From Hohaiivirga sp031546825 (GTDB lineage Bacteria > Pseudomonadota > Alphaproteobacteria > Rhizobiales > Beijerinckiaceae), in assembly GCA_031546825.1 (NCBI GenBank), contig JAVBJU010000014.1, positions 1-64,000 on the forward strand: a DNA stretch of 64,000 nt, in the 5' to 3' direction. Every line of letters starts with the position of its first letter. The stretch's first letter is position 1. This document shows positions 37,801-45,669 of the stretch, one piece after another. The notes under the pieces are model-generated. The model was not told the DNA's origin, did no database searches, and saw only the letters and a list, made by a program, of their open reading frames with translations. The position numbers and the translations under genes were made by a program.

Positions 37801-39082
37801 TGATATTGGTGGCGTTGGTGGTCACACGCGTGTTGACGCCGCCGAACGCGCTGTCAACGCGGCTCAAGGCATTACCAACCGACGTGACTGCGCCGGTCGC
37901 GCCCGAAAGGGTATTGGCATTGGCCAGCGTGTACGACAGACCGGTGATTGTACCCGTCGCCGCACTATAGGTTGCACCGCCACCGAGTTGGGTTGCGGTC
38001 GAGGTGCCGGTGTCGAAAAGCTGGGAAGCGTTGACTGCATCGGTGGAACTCGTCGACAATGTGCCCTTGGCGACATTACCCAGAACCTGCGCGGCTCCCG
38101 GCGTGGCACCGCTGCCGCCCGAGGCGGTTAACACGGCACGGCCAGCGGTCGTCGTCCGCTGCACCAGACCAACCGTGCCGCCGGTGATATTGGTGATATT
38201 CGTCGTGTTGGTGGCAATGTTGGTAGCGTTCGTCCCGGAGCGGGTATCAAGCACACCCAACGCGGCATCGACCCTGTTCAGGGCATCACCAACCGTGACA
38301 CGGGCATCTGAGGTGCCCGTAAGGGTATTGGCTCTGGTCAGCGTATAGCTCGGGCCAGTCACCCCGCCGGTCGTAGCGTTGAAAGCCGCGCTGCCGCCCA
38401 GTGCGGTGACGACTGGCGTCAATTGCGAAATAACCACGGCATCGGTGGCATCCGTTCCCGCCGTCACATTGACGAGCCTGCGGCCCGCGGTTACCGTTCC
38501 GAAGGAAACCGTGTTCGCCGCGCTGGCAACACTGTCTGTACCGACAGCAACAGCCCGCGCAATTCCAGCGTCGACCACGGCCCCATAACCGAGCGCAACA
38601 CCACCATCGGAAGACACTTTTGAAAGAGCGCCCAAAAGAGTGGCACGCGCAGAGCCCATCGCGTTTGCTGCCCCACCGATGACGGTAATACCGGCCTGTT
38701 CGCGGGCGTCTGTATTTGCAATTGCTCCATCTCCCAGTGCTACGCTATAGCTCGACGCATACGCGCCCCCAAGCGCCTGCGCGCCACGACCGATGGCAAT
38801 CCCTCCCGCGTAATTGACGGCGGCTCCCGAGCCAATCGCGATGGCGCCAAGTTGGGTGAGACCTGGATGGGGGGGAAGCACCGCAGCGCCAGAACCTCCT
38901 ATGATTTTTATGAATTCGTCATCAAGAGCTGTCTGCGCCGCAGCTCCATTCGACATCACCATCACCGATGCCGCAACCATGATTGCCGCCAGTGATATGC
39001 CGCTACGCAAAATCCTATTTGTCACATGCGCTTGAAAAGGATGAAAATTTATTGGTGATTCAGAAATATCAAAGACATTCAT
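34838..39082 (-). CDS. YadA-like trimeric autotransporter adhesin (type Vc)
   Basis: This protein of about 1414 residues should form a trimer with a C-terminal membrane anchor. After a long signal region (LAAIMVAASVMVMSNGAAAQ) come YadA head repeats (GAIAIGSGAAVNYAGGIAIGRGAQ-like, about residues 70-160), then a stalk and neck region with recurring TDAVN(G/A)SQL connectors. Several stalk segments are 131-residue tandem repeats that are nearly identical in DNA (offset 393 bases, for example 37476 and 37869). A second short head (SIAIGG, SVALGS, ALAIGAG) lies near residue 1190, followed by a coiled coil (VDSKVDALGTRVTAIEQQV) and the YadA anchor ending in LGVGYQF. An ATG at 39124 is also possible; the ATG at 39082 has a weak GAAAG before it. 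Ligand unknown. Confidence 0.92.
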   Translation of the reverse strand: MNVFDISESPINFHPFQAHVTNRILRSGISLAAIMVAASVMVMSNGAAAQTALDDEFIKIIGGSGAAVLPPHPGLTQLGAIAIGSGAAVNYAGGIAIGRGAQALGGAYASSYSVALGDGAIANTDAREQAGITVIGGAANAMGSARATLLGALSKVSSDGGVALGYGAVVDAGIARAVAVGTDSVASAANTVSFGTVTAGRRLVNVTAGTDATDAVVISQLTPVVTALGGSAAFNATTGGVTGPSYTLTRANTLTGTSDARVTVGDALNRVDAALGVLDTRSGTNATNIATNTTNITNITGGTVGLVQRTTTAGRAVLTASGGSGATPGAAQVLGNVAKGTLSTSSTDAVNASQLFDTGTSTATQLGGGATYSAATGTITGLSYTLANANTLSGATGAVTSVGNALSRVDSAFGGVNTRVTTNATNITNLSGGTVGLVQRTATANRAVLTASGGTGAAPGTAQVLGNLANGALSVTSTDAVNGSQLFDTGTSTATQLGGGATYSAATGTITGLSYTLANANTLSGTTGAVTSVGNALSRVDSALGGVSTRVTTNTTNITNLSGGTVGLVQRTATANRAVLTASGGTGTTPGAAQVLSNIANGAITITSTDAINGSQLQGFGTNTAALFGGGAAFTNGAWSAPSYAIQSSTYNNVGAALGAVNSNLTTINNSITNITSGSSGLVQQSAAGANLTVGKGTDGTAVDFTGTDGTDTFSRKLIGITAGTAATDAVNVSQLTPVVTALGGGAAISATGAVTAPTYQLSRANTINGVTGNYATVGAALTNIDNALGNLGGGLVGPVQRGTANQLVFVASGGSAATPGTAQVLTNVGSGAVTATSRDAVNGAQLSGLGSNTATALGGGASFTGGTWTAPSYSLNGGTTTVNNVGAAVTNLDGRVTSNAAAITNISNGTTGVIQRTATSNRVTLTASGGTGAVPGAAQVLTNLAAGALTATSTDAVNGSQLYGTGNSLAALIGGGATFDAVTGVIARPVQQLLKATGIVGNAGSTGTLSGSLSHIDNALGVLDTNITNLTTSLNDGTVGLVQQAASGANLTVGKDTDGTAIDFTGSAGSRKLAGVEDGAVSAASSEAVNGSQLHGVATSISTAIGGGVTVNTDGTVTQPAFTIGGTSYNSISNAFGAVNTSITSILDGSTPVPVKYLHINSTLADGSAGGQESIAIGGAATSGGVRSVALGSNAVSSGSGALAIGAGAVASQAGSIAIGENSVADRVASPSSGAITINGGKGNVAIAYDTTDRKLAGAVSVGGNNTYRQITNVADGQSDFDAVNVRQLQSGLGSVSNYVSQVDSKVDALGTRVTAIEQQVVRGNAVILRQLERTEGRLSGGIAATAAMGAIPFIDPGKTYVGASVATYNGEGGIGAVIAHRSEDGSVVIHAGVGAGSGGSRAVARLGVGYQF

Positions 39083-39774
39083 GTCGCAAACTTTCAAAAA
39101 ATAAAAAAAACCATAACCCCGCATAAAAACAGCGTTACAGTAATCATTGGATTTAATTTAAAAATTAATTTATACTGTTGTAATATATTTAAACGTAATT
39201 TTATGAGCCGTTCCAGCTTGTAATTCCAACACCGGAGCCTTAATAATCAGCAGCCTTATTTCACACAAAATAATATTGCATGAGTTAGCATGATAATTTT
39301 AAATTCATCAAAAACAATATAAACTAATGACTGATATCGGCAAATGTAATAAATACCTGATAACGCTACATTTTTTAGCGAACGCTAAATCCCATGCAAT
39401 GCAATAGGGCCTTCTGGACCACACTGTTCGGATACGGCGCTTTCATAGTGGTGAGGTGGCTGAGAAAAGAAACGCGTTTTCGCTTGAGAGCTCTGCAACG
39501 CAATGCATCATCTCCTGGGACACACGGCACGGAGTGTTCAGCGACACCATCAAACCCGCTCCAACGCGGCATGGCCACACCCTTTCTCAGAGGGGCCAAC
39601 TGTCAGGTAATTACTAAATCAGGACACACAGGCTGCTGCTTCACGGCAACAGGGCGGTGGAGGGGAAAAGTGCGGTCACAGATAGGCTATCACCAGACGA
39701 TTGTGCGCGAGGCCGCTTGCACTGGGAATATCCAGGAGCCATAGTTTTTCAACGTCTAAAAGGGGGGCCACACC
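39083..39774. other. Long upstream region of the YadA-like gene
   Basis: The half next to the adhesin (39083-39380) is very AT-rich and should hold its promoter, much like the island upstream of the classical autotransporter. The other half (39390-39760) is GC-richer and has overlapping short ORFs on both strands (39375-39599 minus; 39394-39744 plus) without clear ribosome sites or families. No RNA gene was recognised. Confidence 0.35.
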
Positions 39775-40638
39775 ATGATATCTGAATTCACGTTGTCCGT
39801 CCGGCGGCGCTGCGGCCATGTGGCTATCGTCGCCCTGGCAATTCTCGCCGCTACTGCGGCCCAGGCGCAAACCCTGGAAGAGCAATATCTCACTGAGCGC
39901 GATACCATGCGCGCTATCTTGAGAGTAATGGCAGCGACGGATATTCAAATGCCGTCACGTCCTCTTGCCAATCTCATGGGTGAGGAGGATGGAAAAGCCC
40001 TCGCCGCCTTGGCCCCGAAACTACGAGCGCTCATCGGCCCTGTGGAAATCAAAGGCTGGCAAGCCCAGAAGATGACGCGCCCAGAGACGCTGACAACGGA
40101 AATGGGTTCGACCGCGCTCGACAGCCTTGTCTTCAAAAAAAGCCCGGAAGACTGGATCGCTGCCCTACACGTTTCAACGGAAGCTCTGCTTCTCCGCTGG
40201 CTTAGCGACTGGCAAAAGGATTCCCGATACACAGATCAGGCTTCCCGTATCCCAACGCAAATTGCCAGCGCCCTCCGTGCGGACAATTTTTATACTTTCG
40301 CTACCTGGAATGATTCCGGCACCGAAACCCTCGCGGAGATCAGGCTTAAGAAACGTCCCGAGGCAAAACATCTCGTTGCCTTGCTCGCAGGGCGGACGCA
40401 GGATCTGACGGTATCAACACCCGATCGTCTCATTGTCACGGCGGTGCAAGGCGGCCTCGTTTTCATTGCAGAAGTACCGCTGAAAATGAAATTTGGCCCG
40501 ATCAAGGAATGTCCGGTTGAAGGCGAAGAGCCGGGAAGCGAATACCAAAAATGCTTTGCCGCCCACGCGCCGGAATACAAGGCTTACATCGCCGCAGCAA
40601 AGCAGGCGCAGGAGCTTTACGACACGCTCCCGCTCTGA
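39775..40638 (+). CDS. Secreted protein of unknown function
   Basis: The 287-residue protein has a signal peptide (residues 1-31, GHVAIVALAILAATAAQAQ). The mature part is mostly helical at first (LEEQYLTERDTMRAILRVM), with a beta-rich C-terminal third and two Cys (KECPVEGEEPGSEYQKC). AGGGGGG lies about 6 bases before the ATG, a strong ribosome site. I recognise no family. It is convergent with cfa. Confidence 0.75.
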   Translation: MISEFTLSVRRRCGHVAIVALAILAATAAQAQTLEEQYLTERDTMRAILRVMAATDIQMPSRPLANLMGEEDGKALAALAPKLRALIGPVEIKGWQAQKMTRPETLTTEMGSTALDSLVFKKSPEDWIAALHVSTEALLLRWLSDWQKDSRYTDQASRIPTQIASALRADNFYTFATWNDSGTETLAEIRLKKRPEAKHLVALLAGRTQDLTVSTPDRLIVTAVQGGLVFIAEVPLKMKFGPIKECPVEGEEPGSEYQKCFAAHAPEYKAYIAAAKQAQELYDTLPL

Positions 40639-40665
40639 ACCGCAGCCCTGAATCTCCGAGGCTCT

Positions 40666-41979
40666 TTACCGATACAAATCCGCCCGCGTCGGCGGCAGGG
40701 GCGCAGGGCCGCGCACGCGCTTTGAGCTGAGCGTCTGGCAGATGCCGACGGCATTGCGGCCGAAGGCCAGCGAGCAGCCGGCGAGATAGAGCAGCCACAT
40801 GCGCGTCTTCTCTTCGCCGACCTCTTTCACCGCCTGATCGCGGTTGGCGTTGAGGCGGTCGAACCACAGGCGGCAGGTGCGCTGATAGTGCTCGCGCCAC
40901 GCTTCCACATCATGCACCTCGAAACCGAAACGTTCGAGATTGGCAACCGACATGCCGAGATGGTCCAGCTCACCACCGGGGAAGATGTAGCGGATCAGCG
41001 CGCGGTATTCGGGCTTGAGCTTTTTGAAATCCTTGTCGCGTTTCTTGGCGCGGCGATGGATTGAGTGGTGCAGATACAGCCCGCCCGGTTTCAACAGCCG
41101 GTTGACCGTCTGGAAATAGGTGGGGTGGTTCTGGATGCCGACCTGCTCGAACATGCCAATGGAGGAGATCTTGTCGAACTGTCCTTCCATCAGGGTGTAG
41201 TCCTGATAGACGATCTTCACACGATCCTGCAGGCCAAGGCGCTTGATCTTTTCTTCGGCAAAAGCCGCTTGCTCGCCCGCGAGCGTCACGCCCGTTGCTT
41301 CCACCCCGAAATGCTGGGCGGCATGGCAGATCAGCGCGCCCCACCCGCACCCAATATCGAGCATCTTGTCGCCGGGCGTGAGCCGCAGCTTGCGGCAAAT
41401 CATGTCGAGCTTGTCGGCCTGCGCTTTGGCAATGTCGTCGTGCCACTCGGTGAAATAGGCGCAGGTATAAACCATCTCCGGATCAAGGAAGAGCTTATAG
41501 AAGGCGTTGGAAACATCGTAGTGATAGGCGACGTTCTGCTGGTTGGTTTCGGGCTTGCCATCGCGGGCGATTTCATCGCCTTTGATGCCAGCGAGCGGCG
41601 CAGGCGCGTCCACCGGGGCAAACCGGAATTTCAAGATCATATTGAGAATGCGCCACTTGCCGAGCGACCACACCACCTTGTTGATTTTGCCTTCCGGACG
41701 TTTGGCGGCGAGATCAAAAATGGTGCCGTTGACGATGTCGAGACGTCCGGCAACATAGGCATTGACCGCGCGGTCAAGGCTCGGCTTGCGCACTAGCGCG
41801 GCGATCACGCCCTCATCGCGCACCGCGATGCGCAACCCATCCTTGGCGTAATTACCGGGCACGGTGGAGCCGTCCCACAATTCGAAGCCGAAATCGAGTT
41901 TCAGTTTCTGATGCGCATCTTCGAGAACGGCGCGAAAGGCCTCCAGCCGCTTCTGTGCTTTGGTCAAGACGGACTCCAT
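40666..41979 (-). CDS. cfa: Cyclopropane-fatty-acyl-phospholipid synthase
   Basis: The 437-residue enzyme adds a methylene bridge from S-adenosylmethionine to unsaturated fatty acids of membrane phospholipids. The N-terminal domain (residues 1-130) binds lipid. The methyltransferase domain has YHYDVSNAFYKLFLDPEMVYTC in part, the SAM loop DIGCGWGALICHAAQHFG, GVTLAGEQ and SIGMFEQVG. The C-terminal segment has LYLAGCSLAFGRN, corresponding to the conserved Cys region. Length is slightly above E. coli Cfa (382). Confidence 0.93.
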   Translation of the reverse strand: MESVLTKAQKRLEAFRAVLEDAHQKLKLDFGFELWDGSTVPGNYAKDGLRIAVRDEGVIAALVRKPSLDRAVNAYVAGRLDIVNGTIFDLAAKRPEGKINKVVWSLGKWRILNMILKFRFAPVDAPAPLAGIKGDEIARDGKPETNQQNVAYHYDVSNAFYKLFLDPEMVYTCAYFTEWHDDIAKAQADKLDMICRKLRLTPGDKMLDIGCGWGALICHAAQHFGVEATGVTLAGEQAAFAEEKIKRLGLQDRVKIVYQDYTLMEGQFDKISSIGMFEQVGIQNHPTYFQTVNRLLKPGGLYLHHSIHRRAKKRDKDFKKLKPEYRALIRYIFPGGELDHLGMSVANLERFGFEVHDVEAWREHYQRTCRLWFDRLNANRDQAVKEVGEEKTRMWLLYLAGCSLAFGRNAVGICQTLSSKRVRGPAPLPPTRADLYR

Positions 41980-42044
41980 GGTGACGGCAAATCATTAATT
42001 GCCGCCCCTTTTAATATGATTTCTGGATTATGGAAGCGTGGCTT

Positions 42045-42992
42045 TCACCGCGCGCTCACTTTGGCCTCAATGGCATCCCACAGCGGCACGGCGAGATCAG
42101 GCCCACCAAGCTTTTTGATGGCGCGAATGCCGGTGGGGGAGGTGACATTGATCTCGGTGAGATAGCCGTCAATCACGTCGATACCCACAAAAATCTGGCC
42201 CATCTCCCTGAGTGCCGGGCCGATGGTCTCGCAGATTTCACGCTCCCGGTCGGAAAGATCGGTCGCTGCCGCAGCACCACCGCGCACCATATTGGAACGG
42301 ATGTCGTTTTCGGCGGGCACGCGGTTGATCGCGCCCATCGCCACGCCGTCCACCAGAATGATGCGCTTATCGCCCTTGGTAATATTGGGCAGGAAGCGCT
42401 GCACCACCCATTGCTCGCGGAAGGTAACGGAGAACAGGTCGAACAGCGAGCCAAAATTGGGGTCTTCCTTGGCCACCTTGAACACCGCCGCGCCGCCGTT
42501 GCCGTAAAGCGGTTTCATCACCACTTCGCCGTGCTCCCGGCGGAACGCCTCGATCTCGGCGCGGTCGCGCGTGACGAGGGTTTCCGGCATCAGATGCGGG
42601 AAGGTCATGACGAACAGCTTCTCCGGCGCATTGCGCACATGGAACGGATCATTGACCACCAGGGTCTTCGGGTGGATGCGTTCGAGAAGATGGGTCGTGG
42701 TAATATAGGCCAGATCAAACGGCGGGTCCTGGCGCAGCAGGATAACATCCATGGTGGAGAGATCGGTGCGCACCGGCTCGCCCAGCGTGTAATGATCGCC
42801 CACGACATCGCGCACTTCGACCTTTTCGACCGCAGCCATCACCTTGTCGCCCCACTGAGAAAGGCGGTCGGGCGTGTAATGGTAAAGCTCATGGCCGCGC
42901 TTTTGCGCTTCAAGCATCAGGGCGAAGCTCGAATCTCCGGCAATGCGGATATTTTTAATCGAATCCATCTGCACGGCGACTTTGAGAGCCAT
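42045..42992 (-). CDS. gshB: Glutathione synthetase
   Basis: The 315-residue ATP-grasp enzyme joins glycine to gamma-glutamylcysteine. It has the prokaryotic GshB motifs: VAVQMDSIKNIRIAGDSSFA, QDPPFDLAYITTTHLLE, VMKPLYGNGGAAVF, and DKRIILVDG near the active site, ending with VFVGIDVIDGYLTEINVTSP-like sequence. Length matches E. coli GshB (316). The gene follows yraN on the same strand, an order common in Hyphomicrobiales. Confidence 0.96.
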   Translation of the reverse strand: MALKVAVQMDSIKNIRIAGDSSFALMLEAQKRGHELYHYTPDRLSQWGDKVMAAVEKVEVRDVVGDHYTLGEPVRTDLSTMDVILLRQDPPFDLAYITTTHLLERIHPKTLVVNDPFHVRNAPEKLFVMTFPHLMPETLVTRDRAEIEAFRREHGEVVMKPLYGNGGAAVFKVAKEDPNFGSLFDLFSVTFREQWVVQRFLPNITKGDKRIILVDGVAMGAINRVPAENDIRSNMVRGGAAAATDLSDREREICETIGPALREMGQIFVGIDVIDGYLTEINVTSPTGIRAIKKLGGPDLAVPLWDAIEAKVSAR

Positions 42993-43044
42993 GATCGTTC
43001 CTCTTCATAAATCTTACGGGATAATCTGCCACAAAGCGGCGGCA

Positions 43045-43455
43045 TCAATCCAGTTGAAAAGCGCCCTCGATATGGAGGGGCCGCCAACCGCGAATAATAT
43101 AAACCGCGTCACAGCGCAGTGAGCGTTCGCACGCCTCCGGGTGGCGCATCAGCCAGGCGTTGACCGCACGGCTGAAACGGCTGCGTTTATTGCGGTCAAT
43201 GGCATAGACCGCGCTTTCCACCTCACGCCGGGCCTTCACCTCAACGAAGGCGATCACCCCACCGCGCCGCATGATGAGATCAACCTCACCGCCATGCGCG
43301 GCAAAGCGTCGGGCCAGCGGCCAGTAGCCTTTGCACAGCAGAAAAACAAGGGCGATCCACTCGGCAACATGGCCGCGCCGATACGCCCGCAAGCGCGCGG
43401 AACGACGACGGGTTTCCGCCGCCGAGGCGCTGTCATCATTCCCGGCTTTGCGCAA
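43045..43455 (-). CDS. yraN: YraN family endonuclease-like protein (UPF0102)
   Basis: The 136-residue protein belongs to UPF0102, which has a Holliday-junction-resolvase-like fold. The motifs RAYRRGHVAEWIALVFLLCKGY, GGEVDLIMRRGGVIAFVEVKA (catalytic E, D and ExK pattern) and a C-terminal RCDAVYII are typical. The reading frame starts with TTG at 43455, which overlaps the end of rsmI by 20 bases, consistent with coupled translation. Function in the cell is not established. Confidence 0.9.
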   Translation of the reverse strand: MRKAGNDDSASAAETRRRSARLRAYRRGHVAEWIALVFLLCKGYWPLARRFAAHGGEVDLIMRRGGVIAFVEVKARREVESAVYAIDRNKRSRFSRAVNAWLMRHPEACERSLRCDAVYIIRGWRPLHIEGAFQLD

Positions 43456-44371
43456 GCGCCACCGCCCTGGCGTAAACTTCGCGCTTCGGCTGCCCGGTTT
43501 CGGCCGCGACGATGGCTGCGGCGTCTTTAATCGAGTTGTTTTTCAAAGCCTCGGCCAGCAGCACATCCACCTGAATCTGCGCCTCCTGTTCCGGCACTTC
43601 TTCGTGGCTTCGGCCAATCAGCACAACGATTTCGCCACGCGGCGGCCCTTCGGCGGCGTAGAGATTGGCAAGCTCAGTCAAGGTGCCGCGCCGCACCGTC
43701 TCGTAAAGCTTGGTCAGTTCACGCGCCACCACCGCCTGACGCGGCCCGAGAACCTCAGAGGCATCTTTCAGCATATCGAGGAGACGATGGGGAGATTCGA
43801 ACAGCATGAGCGTGGCAGGAATTTCGCCGATCTCGACAAGGCGGCTGCGTCGTGCCGCGCTTTTTGCGGGTAAAAACCCCTCAAAAAAGAAACGGTCACT
43901 CGGCAAGCCGGAAACCACCAGTGCGGTGAGGATCGCCGACGGCCCGGGAATGGGCGTTACCGGCAGCCCCTCGGTGATAGCCGCCTGCACCAGCTTATAG
44001 CCGGGGTCGGACACCAGCGGCGTACCCGCATCCGACACCAGCGCAAGCACCTGACCTTCTTTCAGGCGCTGGACCATTCGCTCGCGCACCGCGTCATTGG
44101 AATGCTCGTGATAGGCCACGAGCGGCGTCGTGATGCCGTAATGGGCAAGCAGCACCTTGGTGACGCGCGTGTCCTCGGCGAGCACGGCATCGGCCGCTGC
44201 CAGCACATTGAGCGCGCGGAAAGAGATGTCTTTCAGATTGCCGATGGGGGTGGCCACCACATAGAGCCCGGAGGTCAGCGGCTCCGCCTCGGCGGCGAGG
44301 CCGAAAGCGGTGAAGGTTGCGGCTTTGCCTGCGGGGCGGCGGTTTTTCAGTCGGTTGTCAATGCGGTTCAT
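43436..44371 (-). CDS. rsmI: 16S rRNA (cytidine-1402 2'-O) methyltransferase
   Basis: The 311-residue SAM enzyme methylates C1402 of 16S rRNA. It has the tetrapyrrole-methylase fold with SGLYVVATPIGNLKDIS, ALVSDAGTPLVSDPGYKLV, PIPGPSAILTALVVSGLPSD and FEGFLPAKSAAR. It precedes yraN and gshB on the same strand and likely forms an operon with them. Confidence 0.95.
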   Translation of the reverse strand: MNRIDNRLKNRRPAGKAATFTAFGLAAEAEPLTSGLYVVATPIGNLKDISFRALNVLAAADAVLAEDTRVTKVLLAHYGITTPLVAYHEHSNDAVRERMVQRLKEGQVLALVSDAGTPLVSDPGYKLVQAAITEGLPVTPIPGPSAILTALVVSGLPSDRFFFEGFLPAKSAARRSRLVEIGEIPATLMLFESPHRLLDMLKDASEVLGPRQAVVARELTKLYETVRRGTLTELANLYAAEGPPRGEIVVLIGRSHEEVPEQEAQIQVDVLLAEALKNNSIKDAAAIVAAETGQPKREVYARAVALAQSRE

Positions 44372-44381
44372 GGAGCCCCGT

Positions 44382-45425
44382 TCAATTGCCGAACACGGTA
44401 TTAAGCTGCGCGCCCACCATGATGAAGGTGGTGCGCTTCGGAACCTCTTTCAGCGAGGTTGCGCCGATATAGGTCATCATCGAGCGCACCCCGCCCATGA
44501 TTTCCTGCATGGTTGCCTCAACCGGCCCGCGATAGGGCACCTCAACGGTTTTGCCCTCGGACGCACGGTATTTGGCAACGCCACCGGCGTATTTGTTCAT
44601 GGCAGTATCGGAGGACATGCCATAAAACGTCATGGCCACCGGCACCTTTTCGCCGTCCCGCTCCTCAAAGCGCAGCACGCCCTCGCATTCGTCATGGCCC
44701 GCCAGCATTCCACCGAGCATGACGAAATCTGCACCGCCGCCGTAGGCCTTGGCGATATCGCCCGGCACGGTGCAGCCGCCATCGGCGCAGACCTGGCCTT
44801 TGAGCCCGTGCGCCGCATCGGCGCACTCAATGACGGCGGAAAGCTGCGGATAGCCGACGCCGGTCATCTTGCGGGTGGTGCAGACCGAGCCCGGCCCGAT
44901 GCCAACCTTGACGATATCGGCGCCTGCCAGCACCAGCGCTTCGGTCATATCGCCGGTCACGACATTCCCGGCCATGATGACGGCATCCGGGTTCTGTTCA
45001 CGGGTGCGCGCAACCATCTCGACGAATTTCTCGGTATAGCCATTGGCGACATCGAGGCAGATCATCGGAACGGCGACCTGCTTTTTGACAAGCTCCAGCT
45101 TCTCCCCGTCGGCCTCATTGGTGCCGATGGTGTAGAAGGTGTTGCGCGAGTCTTCGGAGCGAAAGAATTCGATGAGGCGCTCGGGCGTATAATATTTATG
45201 CAAGGCCGCCATTGCACCGTGGCGCGCAAGTGCCGCGGCGATGGGGATGGTGCCGGTGACATCCATATTGGCGGCGATGAGCGGAAACCCGGACCATACC
45301 CGGCCCGTGTGAACGAAGCGGAACTGACGGTCGATGTCAACCTTGGAACGCGACGGTAACGTCGAGCGTTTCGGCCGGATCAGCACGTCTTTGAAATCAA
45401 GTTTGGGATCGCTCTCGATGCGCAT
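44382..45425 (-). CDS. guaC: GMP reductase
   Basis: The 347-residue enzyme converts GMP to IMP with NADPH for purine recycling. It belongs to the IMPDH/GMPR family and lacks CBS domains. Motifs: KLDFKDVLIRPKRSTLPSRS, DVANGYTEKFVEMVA, MAGNVVTGDM, VGIGPGSVCTTRKMTGVGYP with the catalytic Cys, and FYGMSS. The last residues GAQLNTVFGN are typical of GuaC. It lies 10 bases upstream of rsmI on the same strand. Confidence 0.95.
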   Translation of the reverse strand: MRIESDPKLDFKDVLIRPKRSTLPSRSKVDIDRQFRFVHTGRVWSGFPLIAANMDVTGTIPIAAALARHGAMAALHKYYTPERLIEFFRSEDSRNTFYTIGTNEADGEKLELVKKQVAVPMICLDVANGYTEKFVEMVARTREQNPDAVIMAGNVVTGDMTEALVLAGADIVKVGIGPGSVCTTRKMTGVGYPQLSAVIECADAAHGLKGQVCADGGCTVPGDIAKAYGGGADFVMLGGMLAGHDECEGVLRFEERDGEKVPVAMTFYGMSSDTAMNKYAGGVAKYRASEGKTVEVPYRGPVEATMQEIMGGVRSMMTYIGATSLKEVPKRTTFIMVGAQLNTVFGN

Positions 45426-45669
45426 CGCAATATCTCTTCATGCGCCGCTTCCTGTGTCACGACCCTTTGCAGGGTCACCCGCACACACGCGTGCGCCCGC
45501 AACTCCAGCGGCGGAAGTTACATCATGTCCTAGCAGAGACCGAAGCGAAAGGCGAGCCTCGGTTATTGATCCGCCATTCGGCAATTCGGTGGAATTCGCA
45601 CAACTTACCGCAGTGGTTCGATAAATCAGGCTGGGCAGACGTGGGCTTTAGTGCTTTATTTGAGACTTC

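Noticed and set aside
37476..38010. CRISPR-like regular repeats
   Set aside because: The repeats are long, contiguous, in frame and encode stalk segments of the YadA-like protein; there are no short repeat-spacer units or cas genes.
37142..38131. 329-codon plus-strand ORF opposite the YadA-like gene
   Set aside because: It repeats with the same 393-base period as the real gene and encodes an Arg/Gly-rich shadow.
42030..43010. 326-codon plus-strand ORF opposite gshB
   Set aside because: It is a His-rich antisense shadow of a complete gshB.
44310..45359. 349-codon plus-strand ORF opposite guaC
   Set aside because: It is antisense to a complete guaC with full active-site motifs.
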